NCBI RefSeq assembly: GCF_028736035.1 | Contig: NZ_CP117866.1 | Span: 1,984,001 to 2,048,000 of the forward strand | Length of the DNA stretch: 64,000 nt | Origin: Streptomyces sp. T12 | Lineage (GTDB): Bacteria > Actinomycetota > Actinomycetes > Streptomycetales > Streptomycetaceae | Direction: 5' to 3' | Part shown: one piece after another, positions 44,449-52,853 of the stretch | Layout: each line of letters starts with the position of its first letter | Position numbering within the stretch: position 1 is the stretch's first letter | The notes under the pieces: model-generated | Told to the model about the DNA's origin: nothing | What the model saw: the letters and a program-made list of their open reading frames with translations, nothing else | Databases searched by the model: none | Program-made: the position numbers and the translations under genes

Positions 44449-45432
44449 GTGATCGAGCTCGAGGGGGTTCCCGAGCTGATCGACCCGGTCATGGTGGCCG
44501 CGTTCGAGGGCTGGAACGATGCCGGCGACGCCGCCTCCACCGCGGTCGCGCATCTGGACAGGGAGTGGAAGGGCGAGGTGTTCGCGGCGCTGGACGCCGA
44601 GGACTACTACGACTTCCAGGTCAACCGCCCCACGGTGTGGATGGATGCCGGGGTGAGGAAGATCACTTGGCCGACGACAAGGTTGTCGGTGGTCCGCGTC
44701 GGCGGCGAGAAGCCACGTGATCTCGTACTCGTCCGAGGTATCGAACCGTCCATGCGGTGGCGCTCGTTCTGCAACGAGCTGCTCGGCTTCGCGCACGAGC
44801 TGGGCGTGGAGCTGGTGGTCATCCTGGGCGCTCTGCTCGGCGACACCCCGCACACGCGCCCGGTCCCGATCAGCGGCACCACGTCCGACGCGGACCTGGC
44901 CCGCCGGATGGACCTGGAGGAGACCAAGTACGAGGGCCCCACGGGCATCGTCGGCGTCCTCCAGGAAGCCTGTACGCACGCCGGCGTACCGGCGGTGTCG
45001 CTGTGGGCCGCCGTACCGCACTACGTCTCGCAGCCGCCCAACCCGAAGGCGACGCTGGCCCTCCTCAACCGCCTGGAGGACCTGATCGACGTGCGTATCC
45101 CGCTGGGCGAACTGCCCGAGGACGCGCGCGCCTGGCAGGTGGGTGTGGACCAGCTGGCCGCCGAGGACAGCGAGGTCGCCGAGTACGTGCAGTCGCTGGA
45201 GGAGGCCCGGGACACCGCGGAGCTGCCGGAGGCGTCGGGCGAGGCGATCGCCCGTGAGTTCGAGCGGTATCTGCGCAGACGGGACGGCGGCGGTCCGTCG
45301 GCCGGCGGGCACGCAACGGCGGACGGCGGGGAGGCCGGTCCCTTCCTGAGGGACAACCCGAGCGGCCGTGCGAAGCCGCCCAAGCCGCCGAAGCCGAGCG
45401 GCACGGACGACGACGAGTCGTCGGAGGAGTGA
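44449..45432 (+). CDS. PAC2-family protein
   Basis: A 327-aa cytoplasmic protein of the PAC2 (proteasome-assembly-chaperone-2-like) family, conserved in actinobacteria, function unproven. Landmarks are DPVMVAAFEGWNDAGDAAST, YYDFQVNRPTVWMD, VLVRGIEPSMRWRSFCNELL and VSLWAAVPHYVSQPPNPKAT. The last ~50 residues are a charged, disordered tail (KPPKPPKPSGTDDDESSEE). GTG 44449 follows GGAAGGAGG by 6 bases; the ORF could extend 12 codons upstream but the ribosome site decides. In my memory of S. coelicolor this gene sits between glpD and mshC. Confidence 0.9.
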   Translation: MIELEGVPELIDPVMVAAFEGWNDAGDAASTAVAHLDREWKGEVFAALDAEDYYDFQVNRPTVWMDAGVRKITWPTTRLSVVRVGGEKPRDLVLVRGIEPSMRWRSFCNELLGFAHELGVELVVILGALLGDTPHTRPVPISGTTSDADLARRMDLEETKYEGPTGIVGVLQEACTHAGVPAVSLWAAVPHYVSQPPNPKATLALLNRLEDLIDVRIPLGELPEDARAWQVGVDQLAAEDSEVAEYVQSLEEARDTAELPEASGEAIAREFERYLRRRDGGGPSAGGHATADGGEAGPFLRDNPSGRAKPPKPPKPSGTDDDESSEE

Positions 45433-45469
45433 GGACGAGGGCGGTGCGCGGGGCGCACCGCCCTCGTCC
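45433..45469. terminator. Bidirectional terminator after the PAC2 gene
   Basis: Perfect 17-base inverted repeat, GGACGAGGGCGGTGCGC (45433-45449) and its complement (45453-45469), starting right after the PAC2 stop and facing a convergent gene. Confidence 0.85.
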
Positions 45470-45489
45470 GTCCCGCGGGGACGGGCTCG

Positions 45490-46464
45490 TCAGGCCGATA
45501 CGGAGATCACGTCGTACGTCGTCTCAGGCGTCGGTGTCGTGGTGAAGCGCGCGTTGGGCAGGTAGAGGCGGCCCTGGTGGGCGGCCACCGTGGTCGGCAC
45601 GTCGAAGAGCGGGTCGGTGATGCGGCTCTGGAAGACGCCGCTGCGGCCGTCGGCGGCCAGCTCGAACACGTCGATGGCGTTCTGCCGGTTCTGCACGACG
45701 TAGAGCGTGCGCCCGATCAGCAGCAGGCCGTCGCCGTTGGTGAGCGGGGCCGCGTCGCCGAGGTCGACGAGCTCGGTGACGCCGGTGCGCGGGTGCACGC
45801 GGTGCAGGCCGCCGACCCCGGACTGCACGACGAGGAGGGCCGAGCCGTCGGGGGTGCGGGTGATGCCGTTGGCGTTCACGACCTCGCCGGGGACCTGGCT
45901 CCAGTCGCCGCTCAGCGTGACCGTCACGACGTCGTCCGGGTCCGGCAGTTCGCCGTGCCGACCGAGCGGCAGGGCGTACAGCGCGGGCTGGTAGGAGTCG
46001 GTGAACCAGGCGGTGCGCGGGGTCAGGAACACGTCGTTGGCGAAGGTCGGGGTCGCCGTGGTGAGGACGTACGAGGCGAGGATCGCGCCGGTGCGGGCGT
46101 CCACGACGCGGGCGCCCTGGCCGCGTCCGGCGACGAACAGGCGTCCCCGGTCGTCGAGTTTGAGTCCGACCGAGGGCGTGCCCGGGCCGGTGGAGATGAT
46201 GCCGCCCTCTCCGGTGCGCAGGTCGGCGCGGTAGATCGAGCCGTCGCCGAGCGAGCCGAGGTAGGCGTACGGTCCGCCGCCGACGGCGATGCCCTCCGGG
46301 CGGAAGCCGTTCGGGAGGTGGATCACGGTGGGCCGGGTCTTTCCGGCCGCTGCCGCGGGGGTGCCGGCAGACCCGACGAGTACGGCACCGGCGGTGGCGG
46401 CGCCGGCCGTGAAGAGTCTGCGGCGGGTGGGATGAGGTGCGAAGGAGCGGTGTTCGGGGGCCAC
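45490..46464 (-). CDS. Tat-exported SMP-30/NHL-type beta-propeller protein
   Basis: A 324-aa exported protein. The N-terminus carries a twin-arginine signal, HPTRRRLFTAGAATAGAVLV, followed by an Ala-rich cleavage region. The mature part shows repeated propeller blades: PEGIAVGGGPYAYLGSLGDG, SVGLKLDDRGRLFVAGRGQG, ANGITRTPDGSALLVVQSG and TNGDGLLLIGRTLYVVQNRQ. That is the SMP-30/gluconolactonase/NHL pattern. GTG 46464 has GGAAGG upstream. Some relatives are annotated as superoxide dismutase without good reason. The catalytic activity, if any, is unknown. Confidence 0.82.
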   Translation of the reverse strand: MAPEHRSFAPHPTRRRLFTAGAATAGAVLVGSAGTPAAAAGKTRPTVIHLPNGFRPEGIAVGGGPYAYLGSLGDGSIYRADLRTGEGGIISTGPGTPSVGLKLDDRGRLFVAGRGQGARVVDARTGAILASYVLTTATPTFANDVFLTPRTAWFTDSYQPALYALPLGRHGELPDPDDVVTVTLSGDWSQVPGEVVNANGITRTPDGSALLVVQSGVGGLHRVHPRTGVTELVDLGDAAPLTNGDGLLLIGRTLYVVQNRQNAIDVFELAADGRSGVFQSRITDPLFDVPTTVAAHQGRLYLPNARFTTTPTPETTYDVISVSA

Positions 46465-46774
46465 TGTGCGTCCTTCCGCGGACAGGACCGGCCAACAGCT
46501 GGTCCAACGGTCAACTGACTCGTCCACCCCATCACACGCCCGGCGCCTCCGCAGCAATGGACGGCCTCTCGACAGCGTCTGGACAGTATCTGGCCCGATT
46601 GTGGCGTGACATCTCTTTCAGGACGGATTGGGCGCGGTACCCAATTCAACTTACTTAAAACCGACTTGGCGAAATAAGTCTGGACGGACCGGGCCGGGAG
46701 TGCTTGGTTGTCCTGCGAAGGCGCGCCGCACCACCCGCACTTGGTACCCGCAGGACCGAAGGGAGCGGCAGACG
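46465..46774. other. Divergent promoter region with an A/T-rich block
   Basis: 310 bases between the propeller gene and the subtilase gene. The stretch 46600-46680 is unusually A/T-rich for this genome and includes a short inverted pair ACTTA (about 46649) / TAAGT (about 46676). I see no gene; it is probably the control region of the subtilase/Gln-rich pair. Confidence 0.5.
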
Positions 46775-48499
46775 ATGAGCGACCAGGCACAGCCGGCGCA
46801 GGGCCCGGGAGCGTCCGGGCCGGGGCCCGACGGAGCGGGATTCACCTATCGAGGAGCCGAGCAGGAACTGATCGTCGTCGCCCGCCCGGAGTCCAGGCTG
46901 CGCGCCCAGGCCGAGGGTGTCCGGTCGGTGGCGGGCGCCGACATGTCGGCCCTCAACATGTTCCTCACCGACGAACAACTCGCGCTGGAGCCGCTGTTCG
47001 GCAGCGAGGAGCGACTTCAGCAGGCCCCCGGCGCCGAGGACGTGCCCGACCTCGCGCTGTTCTACCGGGTGCGCGGCGGGGAGAGCCGCGCCGAGGAGCT
47101 GCGGGCGCGCATCGCCGCGCTGCCGGGGATCGACTCGGCGTATGTGAAGCCGGGAGCGGTGCCGGCCGTCCTCGGACAGATCGGGGAGGACAGCGGGCGC
47201 CTGAAGGAGGGCGCGCCGGTCACCCCCGACTACAGCGGCCGGCAGGGCTATCTGCGGCCGGCGCCCGAGGGCATCGACGCGCACTGGGCCTGGCAGCGGC
47301 CCGGCGGCACCGGTCAGGACGTGACCGTGATCGACGTGGAGGGCTCCTGGCAGCTGGGCCACGAGGACCTGGCGGCCAAGCTGGCCGGCGTCGTCGTCGG
47401 CACCCCGCTGTCCGACCTCGCCTGGCGCAACCACGGCACCGCCGTGATCGGGGTGATCGGCGGTGACCGGGGCGAGTTCGGCATCACCGGCATCGTGCCG
47501 GACACGGTGACCGCGGCCGCGTCCTTCCAGGGCATCGGCACGGCGGCCGCGATCCACGCGGCCGCCGACCGGCTCGGCCCCGGCGACATCGTGCTGATCG
47601 AACTGCACCGCCCGGGGCCCCGGTTCGAGTACGCCGACCGCGACGACCAGCGCGGCTACATCGCGCTCGAGTGGTGGCCGGACGACCTCGCCGCCATCCG
47701 CTACGCCACCGCCAAGGGCGTCCTGGTGGTGGCGGCCGCGGGCAACGGCGCCGAGTCGCTCGACGACGCGGTCTACGAGCGTCGACCGGACGGCTTCCCG
47801 GAGACGTGGCGCAACCCGTTCAACCCGTCCAACCCGTCCTCCGGCGCCGTCCTGGTCGGCGCGGGCGCACCGCCGCCCGGCACGCACGGCCGCGACCACG
47901 GCCCGGACCGCTCACGGCTCGCGTTCTCCAACTACGGCGCCCGGGTGGACGCGCAGGGCTGGGGGCGCGAGGTGACGACGACCGGCGGCTTCTGGGACAA
48001 GCCCGGCGATCTGCAGGGCGGGCCCGAGGAGATCGCCTGGTACACCGACACGTTCTCGGGGACGTCGTCCGCCTCCCCGGTGGTGGTCGGCGCGCTGGCC
48101 GCGCTGCAGGGGATGCTCAAGGCGGCCGGCCAGCAGCCGATGTCCCCGGAACGTGCGCGTGCGGTGCTGCGGGCCACCGGGTCCCCGCAGCAGGACGCGC
48201 CGGGCCGGCCCGCCTCCCAGCGGATCGGCCACCGGCCCGACATCAAGGCGGCGGTGACCCATCTGGTGCCGCAGGCGGTCGGCTCGGGCAAGGCCGAGCG
48301 GTACTGGGACGAGTTGCTGCCGTATCCGCCTGAACTTCCGCCCAGGCTCCGGCTGTTCGTGGCCGGCGAGTGGCGCAACCTCAATCATCCGTCCCCGGAG
48401 ATCCGCCAGGCGGTCCACACCGCCTTCGCGGGGGGACGGCCCGATGTCCGAGTGTGGTTCTCGGACGACGAGATCGTCGGCCTGGTGATCACCGGCTGA
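46775..48499 (+). CDS. S8 (subtilisin-like) serine peptidase without signal peptide
   Basis: A 574-aa subtilase. The catalytic triad is visible: Asp in DVTVIDVEGSWQLGHEDLA, His in AWRNHGTAVIGVIGGDRG and Ser in TFSGTSSASPVVVGALAAL, with the oxyanion-region VVAAAGNGAESLDD. The first ~170 residues (starting MSDQAQPAQGPGASG) are a propeptide-like region without any signal peptide, so it is either cytoplasmic or exported by another route. ATG 46775 follows GGGAG by 9 bases. The C-terminal 90 residues (YWDELLPYPPELPPRLRLFV onward) are an extra domain. The Gln-rich gene 35 bases downstream is probably its partner. Confidence 0.88.
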   Translation: MSDQAQPAQGPGASGPGPDGAGFTYRGAEQELIVVARPESRLRAQAEGVRSVAGADMSALNMFLTDEQLALEPLFGSEERLQQAPGAEDVPDLALFYRVRGGESRAEELRARIAALPGIDSAYVKPGAVPAVLGQIGEDSGRLKEGAPVTPDYSGRQGYLRPAPEGIDAHWAWQRPGGTGQDVTVIDVEGSWQLGHEDLAAKLAGVVVGTPLSDLAWRNHGTAVIGVIGGDRGEFGITGIVPDTVTAAASFQGIGTAAAIHAAADRLGPGDIVLIELHRPGPRFEYADRDDQRGYIALEWWPDDLAAIRYATAKGVLVVAAAGNGAESLDDAVYERRPDGFPETWRNPFNPSNPSSGAVLVGAGAPPPGTHGRDHGPDRSRLAFSNYGARVDAQGWGREVTTTGGFWDKPGDLQGGPEEIAWYTDTFSGTSSASPVVVGALAALQGMLKAAGQQPMSPERARAVLRATGSPQQDAPGRPASQRIGHRPDIKAAVTHLVPQAVGSGKAERYWDELLPYPPELPPRLRLFVAGEWRNLNHPSPEIRQAVHTAFAGGRPDVRVWFSDDEIVGLVITG

Positions 48500-48534
48500 C
48501 GCAGCCCATCACATCAAGGGAAGGTGACACCCGT

Positions 48535-49107
48535 ATGAGCACCACCCCGCAGATGAGTCACATGGGACAACAGCAGGGCCAGCAGTTCCCGAGCACGTCG
48601 CCGTACCAGCAGCAGCCGTTCGGCCAGCAGCAGGGCTACGGCCAACAGCAGGGCTACGGCCAGCAGCAGCCGTACGGCATGAGCGGCTCCCTGGAGCAGC
48701 TCCAGCAGCTCGGCCAGCAGCAGCCCTTCCAGCAGTTGCTGCAGCAGCTCGGACAGCAGCAGGGCTACGGCCGGCAACCGCTCCAGGGCGACCAGCAGCA
48801 ACAGCAGGCCGAGCAGCAGGTGCTGCAGCTGATGCAGCAGGTCACGCAGGCCGCGGTCCAGCAGGTCCAGACGGAGGTCCTGCAGGCCGGTATCGCGAAC
48901 GGCTACATCGACATCGTCCAGCCGCTGCCGGGGCAGCCCTCGCAGATCTTCCTGCGCATCAACAACGTGTTCCGGGTCTTCAACAACCCGAACCTGCAGA
49001 CCCACGACCAGGTCCAGGAGGCCTTCGCGTTCGGCCACCAGGTCATCGGCGTGTGGGACAGCAACCAGCCGCTGGTCCTGCGGGGCATCCAGATCCGCAG
49101 GATCTGA
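48535..49107 (+). CDS. Gln-rich prion-like protein paired with the subtilase
   Basis: A 190-aa protein. Residues 10-110 are low-complexity, with many Gln, repeats of QQQGYG and QQQPFQQL, few charges, and several Tyr/Phe. That is the composition of prion-like or phase-separating domains. Residues ~115-190 look folded (IDIVQPLPGQPSQIFLRINN, VFRVFNNPNLQTHDQVQEAF). ATG 48535 has GGGAAGG about 10 bases upstream; an ORF extension upstream overlaps the peptidase and is not used. A strong terminator follows, so the subtilase and this gene form a two-gene unit. I do not recognise the family. Confidence 0.8.
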   Translation: MSTTPQMSHMGQQQGQQFPSTSPYQQQPFGQQQGYGQQQGYGQQQPYGMSGSLEQLQQLGQQQPFQQLLQQLGQQQGYGRQPLQGDQQQQQAEQQVLQLMQQVTQAAVQQVQTEVLQAGIANGYIDIVQPLPGQPSQIFLRINNVFRVFNNPNLQTHDQVQEAFAFGHQVIGVWDSNQPLVLRGIQIRRI

Positions 49108-49144
49108 CCGGCCCGGGAACCATCTGACCGGCACAGGAACCAAA

Positions 49145-49176
49145 GGGGCGCTTCCTCCCGCGGGAGGAAGCGCCCC
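49145..49176. terminator. Bidirectional terminator
   Basis: Perfect palindrome of two 16-base arms (49145-49160 GGGGCGCTTCCTCCCG and its complement 49161-49176), 37 bases past the Gln-rich gene and facing the convergent mshC. Confidence 0.85.
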
Positions 49177-49194
49177 TGTCTCGTTCTCAGGCCC

Positions 49195-50424
49195 CTACAG
49201 GGCCACGCCCAGCAGCGCGTCCACGGCCCGCGACACGACACCGGGGGCGCCGATGTCCGTACCGCCCTGCTCGTGCTGGAGCTCGACCCAGCGGTCGACC
49301 GCGGTGAGCGCGGCCGGGGCGTCGAGGTCGTTCGCGAGGGCCTCGCGGATCTCCTCGACGAGCGCGTCGGCGGACGGCCCGTCGGGCCGGGACACCGCGG
49401 CACGCCAGCGGTCGAGGCGGGCGAGGGCGTCCTGGAGGACCTGGTCGGTCCACTCCCAGTCGGCCCGGTAGTGGTGGGCGAGGAGGGCGAGCCGGATGGC
49501 GGCGGGGTCGACGCCCTCGCGCCGCAGCTGCGACACGAAGACCAGATTCCCCTTGGACTTGGACATCTTCTCGCCGTGCAGGGCGACCATGCCGGCATGG
49601 ACGTACGCCTTGGCCATGGGGAACTCGCCGGTCAGCACCTGGGCGTGCGAGGCACCCATCTCGTGGTGCGGGAAGGCGAGGTCGGAGCCGCCGCCCTGGA
49701 CGTCGAAGCCCATGCCGAGGTGGTCGAGGGCGATGGCGACGCACTCGATGTGCCAGCCGGGCCGGCCGCGTCCGAGCGAACCGCCGTCCCAGCTGGGCTC
49801 GCCCTCGCGGGCGGCCATCCACAGCATCGGGTCGAGCGGGTTCTTCTTGCCCGGACGGTCCGGGTCGCCGCCGCGCTCGGCGGACAGCAGTCGCATGGCG
49901 GCGGCGTCGAGGCCCGACACCTTGCCGAAGTCGGGGTCGGACTCGACGGAGAAGTAGATGTCCCCCTCGAGCTCGTAGGCGGCGCCGGCGTCCCTCAGGC
50001 GCTCGACGAGCGGCACGATGCCGGGTATGGCCTCGACAGCGCCGATGTAGTGCTGCGGGGGCAGCATGCGCAGGGCGGTCATGTCCTCGCGGAAGAGGGC
50101 GGTCTCCTTCTCGGCGAGGGCGACCCAGTCGATGTTGTCGCGCGCCGCCCGTTCCAGCAGCGGATCGTCGACGTCGGTGACGTTCTGGACGTAGTGAACC
50201 TGCCGCTTGGTGTCGAGCCACACGCGCTGCACGAGGTCGAACGCGTTGTAGGTCGCCGCGTGACCGAGGTGGGTCGCGTCGTACGGGGTGATGCCGCAGA
50301 CGTAGATACGGGCGACGGGACCGGGGTCGAGGGTGACCAGACCGCCGGTCGCGGTGTCGTGGATCCTCAGGTCGCGGCCCTGACCAGGCAGGGCGGGGAC
50401 CTCAGAAGCGGGCCAGGCATACAT
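49195..50424 (-). CDS. mshC: Mycothiol ligase MshC (Cys:GlcN-Ins ligase)
   Basis: Joins L-cysteine to GlcN-myo-inositol with ATP in mycothiol synthesis, the main thiol of actinomycetes; 409 aa. It is a cysteinyl-tRNA-synthetase-like class I fold. The N-terminal zinc and HIGH-type region is [21 protein letters not shown] zinc-site Cys lies in [17 protein letters not shown], then [16 protein letters not shown] and the KMSKS loop [14 protein letters not shown]. It is shorter than CysS because the anticodon-binding domain is reduced, as in all MshC. The island's cysteine-linked leaders make this neighbour notable. Confidence 0.95.
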   Translation of the reverse strand: MYAWPASEVPALPGQGRDLRIHDTATGGLVTLDPGPVARIYVCGITPYDATHLGHAATYNAFDLVQRVWLDTKRQVHYVQNVTDVDDPLLERAARDNIDWVALAEKETALFREDMTALRMLPPQHYIGAVEAIPGIVPLVERLRDAGAAYELEGDIYFSVESDPDFGKVSGLDAAAMRLLSAERGGDPDRPGKKNPLDPMLWMAAREGEPSWDGGSLGRGRPGWHIECVAIALDHLGMGFDVQGGGSDLAFPHHEMGASHAQVLTGEFPMAKAYVHAGMVALHGEKMSKSKGNLVFVSQLRREGVDPAAIRLALLAHHYRADWEWTDQVLQDALARLDRWRAAVSRPDGPSADALVEEIREALANDLDAPAALTAVDRWVELQHEQGGTDIGAPGVVSRAVDALLGVAL

Positions 50425-50518
50425 GTCATGAGCCTAACCGGACGGATGTTCCGGATACGAACCGGACCAGACCGGATGGCCGGTAAGGCCTTCTTGCGCG
50501 ATACCGGCCATTGTGCTG

Positions 50519-51337
50519 CTAGACAGGCGGCCAGGGAATGGCCGGCCACTCCCCGCTCGGCTCCGGATGCCGCCCGGATGCGAGCAGCGCGTCGACACGC
50601 GCGCGTGTGGCCGCCGCTTCCGCGGCTGTGATCAGGCCGGCCAGCCGTACGGCCAGCGCGCCACCCTCCCTCAGCCCTTCCCGCAGGGAGCCGAGCGCCT
50701 CGACCGCCTCCGCCGTCAGTGCCTCCCCCGCCCACCCCCACAGCAGCGTCCGCAGCTTGTTTTCGACGTTGAAGGTGACGCCGTGGTCGATGCCGTACAG
50801 GTGGCCGCCCTGGGTGGGCAGCAGATGCCCGCCCTTGCGGTCGGCGTTGTTGATCACCGCGTCCAGGACCGCGAGCCGCCGCAGCCGCTCGTCGTCGGCG
50901 TGCACCAGCAGGGCTGTCCTGCCCTCGCCGACCTCGGCGAGACCAACCGCCTTCCAGCCGGGCTCGGGCTCCTCGCCGTCGACCAGGGCGAGCAGCTCGG
51001 CCTCGGGCGTCACGTCGATCCACAGCTGGACCATGCCCTCGCCGTTCGGCCCGTCCCGCAGCACGGTGGGCGGTACGAGCCCCCAGCCGGTCGCCTCGGA
51101 GACCTCGTAGGCGGCGACCTCGCGCTGCGCGAGCGTCCCGTCGGGGAAGTCCCACAGCGGCCGCTCACCGGCGACCGGCTTGTACACGCAGGACGCCTCC
51201 TGCCCCTCGTACGCGACCGTGCAGAACAGCGCCGCGTTGGACGCCTCGCGGATGCGTCCGCGCACGGTCAGCTCACCCTCGGCGAGCAGGTCCACCGGGG
51301 TCACGCTCCGCGGCGGTATCCGTTCTGGCGCGGACAT
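50519..51337 (-). CDS. SCO1664-family protein (PI3/4-kinase-like fold)
   Basis: A 272-aa conserved actinobacterial protein that usually sits next to mshC. It has kinase-like segments: NAALFCTVAYEGQEASCVYK (Lys), then VLDAVINNADRKGGHLLPTQ with a catalytic-loop-like Asn-Asn-Ala-Asp, and GHLYGIDHGVTFNVENKLRT with a DHG in the DFG position. Activity is unproven. ATG 51337 follows GGAAGG by 6 bases, and its start overlaps the end of the DUF3090 gene by 37 bases, so the two are coupled. Confidence 0.87.
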   Translation of the reverse strand: MSAPERIPPRSVTPVDLLAEGELTVRGRIREASNAALFCTVAYEGQEASCVYKPVAGERPLWDFPDGTLAQREVAAYEVSEATGWGLVPPTVLRDGPNGEGMVQLWIDVTPEAELLALVDGEEPEPGWKAVGLAEVGEGRTALLVHADDERLRRLAVLDAVINNADRKGGHLLPTQGGHLYGIDHGVTFNVENKLRTLLWGWAGEALTAEAVEALGSLREGLREGGALAVRLAGLITAAEAAATRARVDALLASGRHPEPSGEWPAIPWPPV

Positions 51338-51891
51338 ACATGTCCTTCCGGGTCGAGCGGGAGGCTGCACAGCGGGCACGGCGGCCGCCCGGCGTTGACG
51401 ACGTCCAGGGCGCGCTTGGCGAAGGCCCTCGCCTGCGCGCCGGTGAGCCGGACCCGCAGCATCGGGGGCCCGTTCTCCTCGTCCTGCAGCAGCCGCTCCT
51501 CGGCCTCGGCGAGGTCCTCCTCGGAGTCGGCGTCGAGCTCGACGAGGGCCTGCGCCTCCACGATCATGCGCTGCTCCTCGCCGTCCCAGGCCAGCGCCAT
51601 GGTGCCGACGCGGAACTCCTCCTCGACGGGGGCCTCCAGCGGGGCGGTGTCGGAGATCTCGGTGGGCGCCACGGCGGGGACGGCGGCGCTGCCGCCACTA
51701 CGCCGTACGACCTCGTCGAGCAGCTCGTCCATGCGCTCGGCGAGGGCGGCGACCTGGGTCTTCTCCAGGGCCACGCTGGTCACCCGGGAGCCTGCGGTGG
51801 CCTGGAGGAAGAACGTACGGCGTCCGGGAAGCCCGACCGTACCGGCCACGAAGCGGTCCGGGGGGTCGTAGAGGAACACCTGACGGGACAC
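51301..51891 (-). CDS. DUF3090 protein
   Basis: A 196-aa actinobacterial protein of unknown function (DUF3090), found with the SCO1664-family and phosphatase genes. It begins MSRQVFLYDPPDRFVAGTVG, has the conserved GRRTFFLQATAGSRVTSVAL, and ends with a probable zinc knuckle, PPCPLCSLPLDPEGHVCPRQ. GTG 51891 follows GGAG by 7 bases. It is the first of two overlapping genes on the minus strand. Confidence 0.88.
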   Translation of the reverse strand: MSRQVFLYDPPDRFVAGTVGLPGRRTFFLQATAGSRVTSVALEKTQVAALAERMDELLDEVVRRSGGSAAVPAVAPTEISDTAPLEAPVEEEFRVGTMALAWDGEEQRMIVEAQALVELDADSEEDLAEAEERLLQDEENGPPMLRVRLTGAQARAFAKRALDVVNAGRPPCPLCSLPLDPEGHVCPRQNGYRRGA

Positions 51892-51993
51892 GTCCTGTCT
51901 CCATTGGAATCGTGAGTACGGCGAAATCGTGCGTGCGGCGAAATCGTGAGTACGAGCGCTACTTCGACCGCTTCACCCTACTGCGCCGGACGA

Positions 51994-52680
51994 TCACGGT
52001 GCGCCCGCGCCGCCCCCGACGGTGGCGTCGCCGGCCGGCGGTTCCTCGCGGGGGGCGAGGGACGCGAAATCACCGGTGTCCCCGAGGCGTACGAGGAACG
52101 GCCTCAGGCGTGTGTAACGGATCGCGGTGATGGAACACGGTTCAACGGAAATCCTCTGGAAGAGGTCGAGATGAAGACCGAGTGCGTCCGCGACGAGGGA
52201 CTTGATGACGTCGCCGTGCGAGCACATCAGATACACCGCGTCGGCCCCGTGATCGCGCTCCACGCGCGCGTTCCACTCGCGTACGGCCTCGGCGGCGCGG
52301 GTCTGCATCGCCCGCATCGACTCACCGCCGGGGAACGCCGCCGCCGACGGATGCGCCTGGACGACCTCCATCAGCGGCTCGTCCCCCAGCTCGGCGAGCT
52401 TGCGGCCGGACCAGTCGCCGTAGTGGCACTCCCCGATCCGCTCGTCGGTGTGGGCGCGCAGGCCGGGGCGGGCCTCGAGCAGCGGCGCGATCGTCTCCTG
52501 GCAGCGCTGCAGGGGGCTGCTGACGACCTCGGAGATCGGCAGCCCGTCGAGCCGCCCGGGCAGGGCGGCGGCCTGCGCGGCGCCGCGCTCGTCCAGGGCG
52601 ACGCCGGGCGTCCACCCGGCGAGCAGTCCCTCGGTGTTGGCGGTGGAACGTCCGTGCCGGACCAGGATCAGCGTGGGCAT
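51994..52680 (-). CDS. Histidine phosphatase (phosphoglycerate-mutase-like, MSMEG_4193 family)
   Basis: A 228-aa histidine acid phosphatase. The catalytic RHG motif lies in MPTLILVRHGRSTANTEGLL; the second half-site is YLMCSHGDVIKSLVADALGL, with conserved Arg/Glu in SPLQRCQET and DERIGECHYGDWSGR. ATG 52680 fits the family; a longer ORF upstream is not supported. This family commonly neighbours DUF3090 and the SCO1664-type protein in actinobacteria. The substrate is unknown. Confidence 0.88.
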   Translation of the reverse strand: MPTLILVRHGRSTANTEGLLAGWTPGVALDERGAAQAAALPGRLDGLPISEVVSSPLQRCQETIAPLLEARPGLRAHTDERIGECHYGDWSGRKLAELGDEPLMEVVQAHPSAAAFPGGESMRAMQTRAAEAVREWNARVERDHGADAVYLMCSHGDVIKSLVADALGLHLDLFQRISVEPCSITAIRYTRLRPFLVRLGDTGDFASLAPREEPPAGDATVGGGAGAP

Positions 52681-52853
52681 GCCGCCCAGCGTAGGCGCAC
52701 GACGCTCGCCGAAGGGCCGCGCCGGTGTCGAGAGGTCGAGCGCGCGGAGGCCCGAAGGGTCGAGCACGGTCGGGCTCTCGACACCGGCTTGGGCGGCCCG
52801 GAGGCGAAAATGTCAGCGTGCATTTGCCGCCGGACGGCGGGACAATACGCTCC

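Noticed and set aside
43467..44720. Plus-strand ORF of 417 codons across the NACHT remnant
   Set aside because: It is Pro/Arg/Gly-rich shadow sequence opposite recognisable NACHT fragments and runs out of frame into the PAC2 gene.
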